The position numbers were made by a program, and so were the translations under genes. A stretch of DNA of 64,000 bases. Source: Achromobacter sp. UMC71. Lineage in GTDB: Bacteria; Pseudomonadota; Gammaproteobacteria; Burkholderiales; Burkholderiaceae_B. The notes under the pieces are model-generated. The model was given only the letters and a program-made list of their open reading frames with translations. It ran no database searches and had not been told where the DNA came from. The DNA lies in NCBI RefSeq assembly GCF_014170305.1, contig NZ_LZZT01000006.1, forward strand, positions 107,428 through 171,427, given 5' to 3'. This document shows, piece after piece, positions 8,547 to 17,593 of the stretch (position 1 is its first letter; each line of letters begins with the position of its first letter).

Positions 8547-9755
8547 TCAGCCTGCATCGACACTGTCGAATTCACGCCGCAGTTTTTCGGCCTGGCGTCG
8601 CGTGGTGGTGGCGATGTCATCCGCCAATTCGGCGCGGAACCATTGGCCGGCCACATCGGAGGGCACCGCATCGGCCAGCCGCTGGATGTTCTGGCGCATG
8701 CGGGCGGTGTCGACGACCAGCCCTTCCAGCGCATCGGCCATGGCGGCCAGACTGCCGTGCACAGTCATGACCAGCTCTGGCCATGCGGCCTGCTCGGCCT
8801 GCCATAGCCCCAACGCGCGCTCGTTTTCCTGCTGCATGGCGGCCAACAGGCTGGCGACCTGCTGGGGGGCGCGCGTCGCCGCCGAGATCGCGGTCAGGCA
8901 GGACACGGGATTGCGCTTGTGCGGCATGGCGGACGAGCCGCCACGGCCGGGCGCCGACGGCTCGAAGACCTCGCCGAGTTCGAACTGTCCCGCCAGTGAC
9001 ACGTCGCGGCCGATCTTGCCGAGGCTGCCGGCCAAGACGCCCAGCTCGCAGCCCAGGCTGACCCAGGCGTCGCGCTGGGTGTGCCAGGAAATGTCCGGGT
9101 TACGCAGACCCAGCGAACGCGCCATGCTTGCGGCGACCGCCGGACCTTTGCCGCCCATCTGCGCCAAGGCGCCGACAGCGCCCCCAAGCTGCAGTTGCAG
9201 GGCTTGCCCGGCCGTGTCGTGCATGCGCAAATGCGCGCGCACCAATGGCGCGATCCAGCCCAGGCATTTGAAGCCGAAGCTGGTAACTGACGCGGGCTGC
9301 ATCAGCGTGCGCGCCAGCACGGGATCCCGCGCATGCTTGTGGGCCAGTGCCAGGCCGGCGTAGACCGCCCGGCGCAGGTCCGCGGCGACCAGCGCCAGCG
9401 CATCGCGGGTCACCAACGCAAGCGCGGTGTCGGCGATATCCTGGCTGGTGCTGGCCGTATGCGTGAACGCGGAGGCGGTTTCGCTCTGCGCGTGCACGGC
9501 CCGCTTCAATGCCTGTATCAGCGGAATCACAACGCTGCCGGCGCCGGCCTCATGGGCAAGGATTGCAGCCACGTCGTAGCGGTCGACATCGCAATGCGCG
9601 GCGATGATTCGGGCGGCATCGGCGGGAATCAGGCCATGTTCGGCCTGGGCCGCCGCCAACGCGGATTCCACGCGCAGCATGGCGGCCAGTACCCGGCGGT
9701 CGGAAAAGCACTCGCGACAAGACGGATGCGACAGAAAGGATTCGAACAATGTCAT
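8547..9755 (-). CDS. pcaB: 3-carboxy-cis,cis-muconate cycloisomerase PcaB
   Basis: Fumarase/aspartase-superfamily enzyme converting 3-carboxy-cis,cis-muconate to 4-carboxymuconolactone, 402 residues. The superfamily signature GGSSAMPHKRNP is present, as are the upstream catalytic regions SQDIADTALAL and the substrate-binding TASTS loop. The length is at the short end for the family (about 350-450). The ATG overlaps the stop of the preceding dehydrogenase gene (ATGA at 9752-9755), indicating coupled translation. Confidence 0.92.
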   Translation of the reverse strand: MTLFESFLSHPSCRECFSDRRVLAAMLRVESALAAAQAEHGLIPADAARIIAAHCDVDRYDVAAILAHEAGAGSVVIPLIQALKRAVHAQSETASAFTHTASTSQDIADTALALVTRDALALVAADLRRAVYAGLALAHKHARDPVLARTLMQPASVTSFGFKCLGWIAPLVRAHLRMHDTAGQALQLQLGGAVGALAQMGGKGPAVAASMARSLGLRNPDISWHTQRDAWVSLGCELGVLAGSLGKIGRDVSLAGQFELGEVFEPSAPGRGGSSAMPHKRNPVSCLTAISAATRAPQQVASLLAAMQQENERALGLWQAEQAAWPELVMTVHGSLAAMADALEGLVVDTARMRQNIQRLADAVPSDVAGQWFRAELADDIATTTRRQAEKLRREFDSVDAG

Positions 9756-10681
9756 GCATCTTCCGCCTTGCGCGCCTGGATCAGCCGCACCAGTCCCAGT
9801 AGCATTTCGGTATGCGGTACCGCTATTCCTGCCCGGTGTGCACGGGCCACCACTTCGCCGTTGATGGATTCGATCTCGGTCTGGCGGCCTGCGAGCACAT
9901 CCTGCAGCATGGATGGCTTGTGCGTCTTGTGTTTGGCCAGCGCATCGGCGACGCTTGCCATGCAATGCGCTGTGTCGGCGTTGACGCCGGCTGACTGCGC
10001 GGTTGCGATGACTTCGGCCACCACCGCCCGCGCCAATGCCGGGCCGTCGGGGATCGCGTTCAATTGCCCCACCGTGCAGCCGGTGACGGCGCAAAGGCTG
10101 TTCAAGGCGGCATTGAACGCCACCTTCTCCCAGATGGCGGCCCAGGCCTGCGGGTCGACCTCGCATCGCAAGCCTGCCAGATTCAGTATCTCTGCCACCC
10201 GCGCCGCAGCTTTCTGCTGCTGTATTTCGACCGGCATGATGCGAACCAGGCCCTTTCCGTGCGAATGCACCTGGCCGGGGCCGACAAGATCGGCGGGCCA
10301 GGTGGTCATTCCGATCAGGATGCGGTTCTGCCGCACATGGCGGCTGACGGCCTCGATGTTGCCTAGTCCATTCTGCAGGGTCAGCACCAGGGTCTCAGGC
10401 GAGAGCAGCCTGCGTACGCCCGCCAGCGCCGCTTCCGTGTGCAAGGTCTTGGTGAACACGATCAGCAGATCGGGAGACTTGTCGGCCTGCTCGGGGCGAA
10501 TGGCCGTCAACTGCCTGATCCTGCGGTCGCCGCTGTCGGTGTGCACGCCCAGGCCATGTTCGCGGATGGCGTTCAGATGCGCGTCGTTGATGTCCAGCAG
10601 GATGACGTCCTGACCTGCTTCGGCCAACAGGCCGCCGAATAACGAGCCCATGGCGCCGGCACCGAGAATCGCGATGTTCAT
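9752..10681 (-). CDS. Ketopantoate-reductase (PanE)-family dehydrogenase; candidate mandelate-type 2-hydroxyacid dehydrogenase
   Basis: 309-residue NAD(P)-dependent 2-hydroxyacid dehydrogenase of the ApbA/PanE family. It has an N-terminal Rossmann motif (ILGAGAMGSLFGGLL), the catalytic-lysine region WEKVAFNAALNSL and the C-terminal TEIESINGEVV segment. Placement is telling: it overlaps both the AAHS transporter and pcaB by ATGA junctions in an aromatic operon, so pantothenate synthesis is an unlikely role. The D-mandelate dehydrogenases of Enterococcus belong to this family, and the operon also encodes a benzoylformate-decarboxylase relative; oxidation of an aromatic 2-hydroxyacid is therefore a reasonable inference, not shown by sequence alone. 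Confidence 0.8.
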   Translation of the reverse strand: MNIAILGAGAMGSLFGGLLAEAGQDVILLDINDAHLNAIREHGLGVHTDSGDRRIRQLTAIRPEQADKSPDLLIVFTKTLHTEAALAGVRRLLSPETLVLTLQNGLGNIEAVSRHVRQNRILIGMTTWPADLVGPGQVHSHGKGLVRIMPVEIQQQKAAARVAEILNLAGLRCEVDPQAWAAIWEKVAFNAALNSLCAVTGCTVGQLNAIPDGPALARAVVAEVIATAQSAGVNADTAHCMASVADALAKHKTHKPSMLQDVLAGRQTEIESINGEVVARAHRAGIAVPHTEMLLGLVRLIQARKAEDA

Positions 10682-12108
10682 GCGTGCTCCTTTTGTGCAG
10701 GAATGTGCCGCCGCACCAGCAGCAAGGCGATCAGTGCGACCACCATGACGGAACCCAGCAGCGTCAGATAGCCCTGGGCGCCCCCGCGGGTAATGACCGT
10801 CGCACCCACGAACGCGCTCAGGATCGCGCCCAAGCGGCCAAAAGCCAGCGCGGATGCCGTGCCCGTCGCCCGCACACTGGTGGGATAAATGAAGGCGCAC
10901 AGCGCGTACATGGTGGACTGCACGGCATTGACGAACAGGCCATGCACGCCGAAGCCGAAAATCAGCAGGCTGCTGCTTTGCGTCGCCTCGACCCGCAGCA
11001 TGGCGAATGCGCTGAAGGCCGCCCCCAGGCAGCAGATAGCCAGCGGCCAGAGCGAACCCCAACGCGTCATGGCGACCGCGCATGCCAACGCGCCGATGAC
11101 GCCGCCCAGGTTGTAGGCGGTCAGGCCCGAGCCGGCGATTCCCAGCGGCAAGCCTTCGGATGCCAGCATGGTCGGCAACCAGCTGAATGCGCTGTAGACG
11201 GCCGTCAGGCACATGAAGAATGCGACCCAGATGGCGATGGTGTCGCGTCCGAAGCCGGCGGCGAACAGGGCGCGGAAACCGTTTTGTTTTTCGCTGGCTT
11301 GCTCGCGCACATCGGTATAGCGCACGCCATCGGTCATGGGACGTCCCATTCTGCCCAGCAGCCTGGTCAACTCGTCCCAGCGGCGCGGATGACGCGACAG
11401 ATAGCGAGGTGATTCGGGCAACACGATCAGCAGCAGAATGCCCAAGGCGATGGCCAGCGCGCCGCCCATGAAGAACAGCGCGCGCCAGCCATACGCGGGC
11501 AGCACCTGGCCGGCGAAAAGACCCGCCAGCATGCCGCCCAAGGGTACGCAGACAATTGTGGCGGTCACGGCCAGCGTGCGCCGGCGCGCCGGCGTGAATT
11601 CGGCGGTCATCGTGGTGGAACTCGGCAATGCCCCCCCGATGCCGAGCCCCGCGATGAACCGCAGCACGGCAACAGTCATTGCGTCCGGCGCCAGTCCGAT
11701 CGCGCAAGTCGCGGTGCCGAACACCAGCACGCTGCATATCACCGCCATCCTCCGGCCGAAACGATCGGCGAACAAGCCCGCGAAGGCGCTGCCGATGCCC
11801 ATGCCGATCAATCCCGCGGCGACAGCGGGGGCGAACGCTTCGCGCGTGATGCCCCATTCCTTGATCATCATCGGGATGGCAAAGCCGATGAGCTGGCCGT
11901 CAAAGCCGTCCATCACGATCGACAAGGCAGCAAGCAGCACGACGAACTTCTGCATGCTTGTGTAGGGGCCGTCGTCGAGCATTTTGCCGATATCGGCGGT
12001 GCCCGCGGCCGGACGTTCTGGCGCAACGGGATCGCCTTGCACGGATGCGCCGAAGGGCGGGACCGCCATGGCTTGCTCTGCCGATGGGAGGGAAGAAGGT
12101 GATGTCAT
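10678..12108 (-). CDS. MFS aromatic acid:H+ symporter (AAHS family, PcaK-like)
   Basis: 476-residue major facilitator with twelve predicted helices after a roughly 55-residue hydrophilic N-terminus. Markers are MDGFDGQLIGFAIP in the first helix (AAHS family D-G-x-D type), ADRFGRRMAV in loop 2-3, and PESPRYLSRHP in the central loop. It is embedded in the pob/pca operon, so uptake of 4-hydroxybenzoate, protocatechuate or the upstream substrate is likely. Its stop overlaps the next start (ATGA at 10678-10681). Confidence 0.87.
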   Translation of the reverse strand: MTSPSSLPSAEQAMAVPPFGASVQGDPVAPERPAAGTADIGKMLDDGPYTSMQKFVVLLAALSIVMDGFDGQLIGFAIPMMIKEWGITREAFAPAVAAGLIGMGIGSAFAGLFADRFGRRMAVICSVLVFGTATCAIGLAPDAMTVAVLRFIAGLGIGGALPSSTTMTAEFTPARRRTLAVTATIVCVPLGGMLAGLFAGQVLPAYGWRALFFMGGALAIALGILLLIVLPESPRYLSRHPRRWDELTRLLGRMGRPMTDGVRYTDVREQASEKQNGFRALFAAGFGRDTIAIWVAFFMCLTAVYSAFSWLPTMLASEGLPLGIAGSGLTAYNLGGVIGALACAVAMTRWGSLWPLAICCLGAAFSAFAMLRVEATQSSSLLIFGFGVHGLFVNAVQSTMYALCAFIYPTSVRATGTASALAFGRLGAILSAFVGATVITRGGAQGYLTLLGSVMVVALIALLLVRRHIPAQKEHA

Positions 12109-12182
12109 TGTTGTCTCCGGTCGCGGGCGCTCTACTTTGCTGCGGGCCCTGCGACGATGTGCTGCGGTGGAAAATAACGGCG

Positions 12183-13373
12183 CTAGTTCACGGGAAAATC
12201 CATGGGCAGGCCAACGTAGTTTTCAGCCAATACGGTACGCGCGGACCGGGATCTGGCCAGATAATCCAGTTCCGCGTATTGCAGTCGTTTCTGGAATTCG
12301 CCGGCGCCTGGCGCGGCATGCAGCAAGGACGTCATCCACCACGAAAAGCGTTGCGCCCGCCATACCCGGGCCAGCGCCGTGGCACTGTAGCCGTCGAGCA
12401 GGGTGCGGGTGTTGTCCTTGTATAGCTGCACGAAGGCGCGCGCCAGGATGCTGACGTCCGATATTGCAAGATTCAGGCCCTTGGCGCCCGTGGGGGGAAC
12501 GATGTGCGCCGAATCTCCCGCCAGATACAAGCGCCCGGACTGCATCGAATCGATCACGAAGCTGCGCATGCCCACGACTGTCTTGCTGAAGATCTCGCCC
12601 TCCTTCGGCGCCCAGCCATCGTGGGTGCGCAGGCGGGTGCGCAGTTCGCCCCAGATGCGGTCGTCGGACCAGTTATCAGTCTTGTCGTGGGGATCACATT
12701 GCAGGTACATCCGTTGCACCTGCGGCGAACGTGTGCTGACCAATGCGAAGCCGTTGCCGCCGTGCGCGTAGATGAGCTCGTCGGAGGATGGCGGCGCATG
12801 GCACAGGATGCCAAGCCATGCATAGGGATAGACGTGTTCGTGGAACGTCGGGTGGCTTGCCAGCACGGCGGGCCGGCAAACACCCTGGGAACCGTCGCAT
12901 CCCGCGATGAAATCGGCGTGGATGACTTGCGCGTTGCCGTCGCGGTCGCGGTATCGCACGTGAGGCGTGCCCGAGTCGATATCGTGCACGCTTACACCCG
13001 AGACGTTGAAGCGGATATCGCCGCCTGTGCTCAACCGTGCGGCCACCAGGTCCTTCAACACCTCGTGCTGGGGATACACCATGACGGTCTTGCCGCCGGT
13101 GAGGCCGGCAAAGTCGATCCGATGGTCACGGCCGTCATAGCGCAGCACGGTGCCGGCATGCCGCAGTCCTTCGCGCTGCATGCGTTCGCCAACGCCGATT
13201 TCCGTCAGGAGATCGATGGTTCCTTGTTCGAGCACACCTGCTCTGATCGTGGCTTCCACGGCATCGCGCGCGCGTGTCTCCAGCACGATGGATTCGATGT
13301 CATGCTGATGCAGCATGTGCGACAGGGTCAGGCCTGCGGGGCCTGCGCCGATGATCACCACCTGAGTTTGCAT
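12183..13373 (-). CDS. pobA: 4-hydroxybenzoate 3-monooxygenase PobA
   Basis: FAD-dependent aromatic hydroxylase making protocatechuate from 4-hydroxybenzoate with NAD(P)H and O2; 396 residues (family about 390-395). It shows the N-terminal FAD motif IIGAGPAGLTLSHML, the DG motif (GCDGSQGVCRP) and the FAD ribityl motif YLAGDSAHIVPPTGAKGLNLA. It lies 22 bp downstream of the aldehyde dehydrogenase and supplies the substrate of PcaHG in the same operon. Confidence 0.95.
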   Translation of the reverse strand: MQTQVVIIGAGPAGLTLSHMLHQHDIESIVLETRARDAVEATIRAGVLEQGTIDLLTEIGVGERMQREGLRHAGTVLRYDGRDHRIDFAGLTGGKTVMVYPQHEVLKDLVAARLSTGGDIRFNVSGVSVHDIDSGTPHVRYRDRDGNAQVIHADFIAGCDGSQGVCRPAVLASHPTFHEHVYPYAWLGILCHAPPSSDELIYAHGGNGFALVSTRSPQVQRMYLQCDPHDKTDNWSDDRIWGELRTRLRTHDGWAPKEGEIFSKTVVGMRSFVIDSMQSGRLYLAGDSAHIVPPTGAKGLNLAISDVSILARAFVQLYKDNTRTLLDGYSATALARVWRAQRFSWWMTSLLHAAPGAGEFQKRLQYAELDYLARSRSARTVLAENYVGLPMDFPVN

Positions 13374-13395
13374 TGCGTTGTCTCGGTAAGCGGAA

Positions 13396-14844
13396 TTAGA
13401 AGGGATAGCCGCGCGGCGTGGTCTGCACCGAGATCCAGCGCAGGTCGGTGAAGGCGTCGATGCCCGCCTGGCCCCCGAAGTGGCCGATGCCGCTGTGCTT
13501 GAGGCCGCCAAACGGCATCTGGGGCTCGTCATGCACGGTCGGCGCATTGACATGGCAGATACCCGACTCGATCCGCTTGGCGACTTCGATCGCACGCCCC
13601 ACGTCGCGGCCGAATACCGCCGCGGAAAGACCGTATTCGTTGTCATTGGCGCAGGCGATGGCCGCTTCGATGCCGTCGACCCGGACGATTCCCTTGACCG
13701 GTCCGAAGGCTTCCTCGTGATAGATGCGCATGTCGGCCGTGACGTGGTCCAACAAGGTTGCGGGCATCAGGGTGCTGTCGGCCTTGCCGCCCGCGACCAG
13801 TTTGGCGCCTCGCTGCAGCGCGTCGTCGATCAGCGCGTTGCAGCGCTGCACCGTGCTCATGTCCACGACGGAACCCAGCACGACGTCGCCCTCGCGCGGA
13901 TCGCCCAGCGACAAGGACGCCGCACGCGCCGCCAGCCGCGCGACGAAGGCGTCGGCGATGCGCGTGTCGACGATCACGCGCTCGGTCGACATGCAGATCT
14001 GCCCGCTGTTGGCGAACGCGCCGAACACTGCCGCGTTGACCGCCGCGTCCAGGTCGGCGTCATCCAGCACGATGAAAGGCGCCTTGCCGCCCAGTTCCAG
14101 CACCACGGGCTTGAGGTATCGGGCGCAAGTGGCGGCTATGCGTTTACCGACCTGGGTCGAGCCGGTGAAATTGACCCGGCGCACGGCGGGATGCGCGACC
14201 ATGGCTTGCACCACCGTGGCGGCATCAGCCGGCGCGTGCGTGATGAAGTTCACGACTCCCCTGGGCAGGCCGGCCTCGTGCAGCGCATCGATGACCAGTC
14301 CCTGGGTAGCAGGGCAGGTTTCGCTACCCTTGAGCACCACCGTATTGCCGCAGGCCAGCGGCGTGGCGATCGCACGCACCGCCAGGATGACGGGCGCATT
14401 CCAGGGGGCGATGCCCAGCACCACGCCCGCAGGCTGGCGCAGGGCCATGGCAAGGCTGCCCGGCACGTCCGAGGCGATGACCTCGCCGCTGATCCGGGTG
14501 GTCAGCGATGCGGCTTCGAGCAGCGTGTTGACGCCCAATTGCACGTTGAAGGCGGACCAGCCCGCGGATGCGCCCGTTTCCGCGGCCATCGCCGCTGCCA
14601 GGTCAGCGGACTTGGCGGCCAGTGTTTGCGCGGCCTTGAGCAGCAGCGCGCGGCGTTCGCCCGGACCGGTCCTGGACCAGGTCTTGAATGCCTCGGCTGC
14701 GGCGTCGACAGCCGCGATGGCATCCTCGGGGCTTGCCGCGGGGACGCGGGAGGCGATGCTGCCGTCGAGCGGATTGCGGCGTTCGAAATGGGCGCCGTTG
14801 GCCGTTTGCGACTTTTCGCCGTTGATCAGCATGAATACTTGCAT
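13396..14844 (-). CDS. Aldehyde dehydrogenase, benzaldehyde/vanillin dehydrogenase type
   Basis: 482-residue NAD(P)-dependent aldehyde dehydrogenase. The catalytic glutamate is in VLELGGKAP and the nucleophile cysteine in NSGQICMSTERV; IAPWNAPVILAVRAIA marks the cofactor region. An AAGGAGA ribosome site lies just upstream of the ATG at 14844. Between the benzoylformate-decarboxylase homologue and pobA, the fitting role is oxidation of (4-hydroxy)benzaldehyde to (4-hydroxy)benzoate. Family members also accept vanillin or salicylaldehyde, so specificity is inferred from neighbours. Confidence 0.88.
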   Translation of the reverse strand: MQVFMLINGEKSQTANGAHFERRNPLDGSIASRVPAASPEDAIAAVDAAAEAFKTWSRTGPGERRALLLKAAQTLAAKSADLAAAMAAETGASAGWSAFNVQLGVNTLLEAASLTTRISGEVIASDVPGSLAMALRQPAGVVLGIAPWNAPVILAVRAIATPLACGNTVVLKGSETCPATQGLVIDALHEAGLPRGVVNFITHAPADAATVVQAMVAHPAVRRVNFTGSTQVGKRIAATCARYLKPVVLELGGKAPFIVLDDADLDAAVNAAVFGAFANSGQICMSTERVIVDTRIADAFVARLAARAASLSLGDPREGDVVLGSVVDMSTVQRCNALIDDALQRGAKLVAGGKADSTLMPATLLDHVTADMRIYHEEAFGPVKGIVRVDGIEAAIACANDNEYGLSAAVFGRDVGRAIEVAKRIESGICHVNAPTVHDEPQMPFGGLKHSGIGHFGGQAGIDAFTDLRWISVQTTPRGYPF

Positions 14845-14909
14845 GGGGTTGTCTCCTTTTTTGATGGCGGGCGTGCCTCGATGGGGCGCCCTTGTTCTGG
14901 CGGTACGTG

Positions 14910-16535
14910 TCAGACCACGGGCACCTCGATCAGCACAGGTTCGCCGCCGGCCAACGCTTCGGTCAACGCGCCGCGCAATCGAGCCGGATCGTCGATGCGC
15001 ATGCCCTTGCATCCCATCCCCGCGGCCAGGGCCGGAAAGTCCAGGCCTGGCAGTTCCGTGCCCTCGACCACGTCGCCGGTCGAGAAGCCGAACACCGGTG
15101 CAAAGTCCTGCAGGGCCGCGTAGCGGCCGTTGTTGAGAATTAGAAAGGTGATGGGCAGGTTGTGCTGCCGGGCCGACCAGAGCGCCTGCAGCGAGTACAT
15201 GCTGGAGCCGTCTCCGATCAGCGCGACCACCCGTTTTCCCGGTTTGCCCAACGCGACGCCTACCGCCGCCGGCATGCCGTAGCCCAGGCCGCCGCTATCC
15301 ATGGTGTAGAACGTTTCCGGCCGGACGTGCGGCAAGTGCGTCTGCATGACGGGGCGAGCGCTGGGCGCCTCTTCCACAACAATGTCGTCGGGGCCGCGCA
15401 CGTCGGCCAGGGTTTGAAGCACGAACGCCGTGGTCATGGGCGTGGCCGGCGCCACCGCTGGCCTGGAAGGCCGTGGCGCCGGCAAAGGCCGGGGCGCGGG
15501 GGCTGGCCTGGCCAGCAGGTCGCGCAAGCTCAAGCGCAGGCTACCCACGGCGGTGGTGCCTACCGGGGTCCAGGCCGCGGTGTCGGGGTCTTCGGTCAGC
15601 TGGCACAATGCCGCGCCTTCGGGAATATGCGGACCCGCGCCTTCTACGTGGTAAGCAAACGCGGGCGCGCCGGCGACCAGAATGACATCGTGGCCCGCCA
15701 GCAGGCTGACGATCTTTTCACGCATGGCGGGCAGAAAGCCCGCGAACAGGCGATGGTCCTCGGGAAAGCTGCAACGCCCCGACATCGGGGCCGCCCAGAC
15801 GCGGGCGTTGTGGGTCTGCGCCAGCGCCACGATGTCGTCCCAGGCGTCGTCGCGATCCACGGCCGCGCCGACGACGATGGCCGGGCGCTCGCTCGCATCG
15901 AGCATGGCGCCTATCTTGTCCAGGACCGATGGCTGGGCTCGAATCGCGTCGCTGACCAGCCGTGGCGCCACCGGCTCCGCCGGCTGATCCCAGTCGTCCA
16001 CCGGCACCGATACCAGCACCGGCCCGCGCGGGGGCATCATGGCGATGTAGTACGCGCGAGCGATGGCCAGCGGCACGTCCTGCGCTCGGGCAGGCTCGAT
16101 GCTCCATTTCACGTAGGGCCTGGGCAGTTCGGTGGCCTGGCTGGAGCACAGGAACGGCTCGAACGGCAGAATGGCGCGAGCCTGTTGGCCCGCCACGATG
16201 ACGAGCGGCGTGCGGTTCTTGTGCGCGGTGAATATATTGCCCATGGCGTTGCCCACCCCTGCCGCCGAGTGCAGATTCACCAGCGCCGCATTGCGGGTGG
16301 CCTGGGCGTAGCCATCGGCCATGCCGACCACCGTGGCTTCCTGCAGACCCAGCACATAACGGAATTGCGCCGGAAAATCGCGAAACATCGGTAGTTCGGT
16401 CGAGCCGGGGTTGGCGAACACCGAGGTCAGGTTGAACCGGCGCATCAGATCGAAGACGACGTCGCGCACCGTGAAGGTCACTGCATCGGCGTCGCAAGCC
16501 GTGGGCGTGGTCTGGGGATCAAGGGTTTCGATCAT
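14910..16535 (-). CDS. mdlC: Benzoylformate decarboxylase family ThDP enzyme (MdlC-like)
   Basis: 541-residue thiamine-diphosphate decarboxylase. Recognisable sites are the serine of NPGSTELPMF, the ThDP-activating glutamate in LQEATVVGMADGYA, the histidine in LHSAAGVGNAMG, a second histidine in AFAYHVEGAG matching the other catalytic His of benzoylformate decarboxylase, and the ThDP/Mg site GDGSSMYSLQALW...LNNGRYAAL. It would release CO2 from (4-hydroxy)phenylglyoxylate to give the aldehyde used by the next gene. It is first in the nine-gene operon and divergent from a LysR regulator. Other alpha-keto acid decarboxylases of this superfamily cannot be excluded. Confidence 0.86.
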   Translation of the reverse strand: MIETLDPQTTPTACDADAVTFTVRDVVFDLMRRFNLTSVFANPGSTELPMFRDFPAQFRYVLGLQEATVVGMADGYAQATRNAALVNLHSAAGVGNAMGNIFTAHKNRTPLVIVAGQQARAILPFEPFLCSSQATELPRPYVKWSIEPARAQDVPLAIARAYYIAMMPPRGPVLVSVPVDDWDQPAEPVAPRLVSDAIRAQPSVLDKIGAMLDASERPAIVVGAAVDRDDAWDDIVALAQTHNARVWAAPMSGRCSFPEDHRLFAGFLPAMREKIVSLLAGHDVILVAGAPAFAYHVEGAGPHIPEGAALCQLTEDPDTAAWTPVGTTAVGSLRLSLRDLLARPAPAPRPLPAPRPSRPAVAPATPMTTAFVLQTLADVRGPDDIVVEEAPSARPVMQTHLPHVRPETFYTMDSGGLGYGMPAAVGVALGKPGKRVVALIGDGSSMYSLQALWSARQHNLPITFLILNNGRYAALQDFAPVFGFSTGDVVEGTELPGLDFPALAAGMGCKGMRIDDPARLRGALTEALAGGEPVLIEVPVV

Positions 16536-16660
16536 GGTTTTCGGAAGGGGACGGTCGGCTGGCGAGCCGGCATGGGCTGAAAGGGAAGACGGGGGTTAGT
16601 GTCTCGGCGCGCGCCATTCTTGAGAATTGATATATCTGCAAAAAGTCATTACGCTTTGGT
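16536..16660. promoter_or_regulatory. Divergent promoter/operator region between mdlC and its LysR gene
   Basis: This 125-bp gap carries both promoters. Near 16627-16641 there is a TTG-N9-CAA dyad containing GATATATC, in the right place for a LysR-type site close to the regulator start. No convincing -35/-10 pair could be fixed by eye. Confidence 0.5.
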
Positions 16661-17575
16661 ATGACTTTCGATCTTCAGCATCTCGCGGCATTCAATGCCA
16701 TCGCGTCGGCCGGAAGCCTGGGCCGGGCCGCGGACCAGCTCAACGTGACGCAGCCCGCGCTGAGCCGCATCGTGCGGCGCCTGGAAGAACAGGTCGGCGC
16801 GCCGCTATTCGAGCGTCACTCCAAAGGCATGCAGCTGACCGATATCGGACTGGCCTTGCTTCCGCACGCGCGGTTGCTGCAACGCGAGGCCCAGGCCGCG
16901 AAAGAAGAAATCCACGCCATGCTGGGCCTGGCCAAGGGCACCATCCGCGTTGGTGCGGTGGGCAGCATTGCCTGCCTGCTGCTGCCGCTTGCCATCGACC
17001 GCGCCTGCCGGAAGTGGCCGAACCTGCGGGTGGAGGTGATCGAAGGCGTGTGGGACCGCCTGGCCGGGGCGCTGATATCGCGCGAGATCGATCTGGCGCT
17101 GGGCGTGCTGGGCGAAGACAGCGACGACATCGTGGCCGTGCCCGATTGCCGCTGGGAAGACGTCAGCCATGTTGTGGCTGGCGTGAACCACCCGCTGCGC
17201 ACGCGTGGCGCGCTGACGCTGGCCGACACGCTGGATCACAAATGGGCCATCCTGCCCAAGGGCACCGGGCCCTTCAATCACATGACGAGGGTCTTCTCCG
17301 GCCATGGGCTGCCGTTGCCGAATGTCGTGGTCGAAACACGCTCGATCACGGTACTCAAGAGTCTGATCGCGCACTCGGACTTTCTGGGGTGGATGCCCGA
17401 GCCGATGTTCGACGCGGAACGGCGTGCCGGCTTGATCGGCAGACTGGATATCCCCGGCACCGCCGACACGCGCACGCTTACGGCGTTTCGGCGCAGCCAG
17501 GGTTTGCTGCCCGGGCCGGCGGTGAAGCTGCTGGACGAACTGCGGGTGCTGACGGCCAGGCCGTTGCAGGAATAG
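16661..17575 (+). CDS. LysR-type transcriptional regulator of the aromatic operon
   Basis: 304-residue LysR regulator. The N-terminal winged helix-turn-helix is AFNAIASAGSLGRAADQLNVTQPALSRIVRRLEE in outline (about residues 9-42), followed by the linker helix and an effector-binding domain starting at GTIRVGAVGSIA. It is transcribed away from mdlC across a 125-bp shared promoter region, the standard layout for autoregulation and for activation of the divergent catabolic operon by a pathway intermediate. The effector cannot be told from sequence. Confidence 0.88.
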   Translation: MTFDLQHLAAFNAIASAGSLGRAADQLNVTQPALSRIVRRLEEQVGAPLFERHSKGMQLTDIGLALLPHARLLQREAQAAKEEIHAMLGLAKGTIRVGAVGSIACLLLPLAIDRACRKWPNLRVEVIEGVWDRLAGALISREIDLALGVLGEDSDDIVAVPDCRWEDVSHVVAGVNHPLRTRGALTLADTLDHKWAILPKGTGPFNHMTRVFSGHGLPLPNVVVETRSITVLKSLIAHSDFLGWMPEPMFDAERRAGLIGRLDIPGTADTRTLTAFRRSQGLLPGPAVKLLDELRVLTARPLQE

Positions 17576-17593
17576 CCGGCAGGGCTTTGCGCG

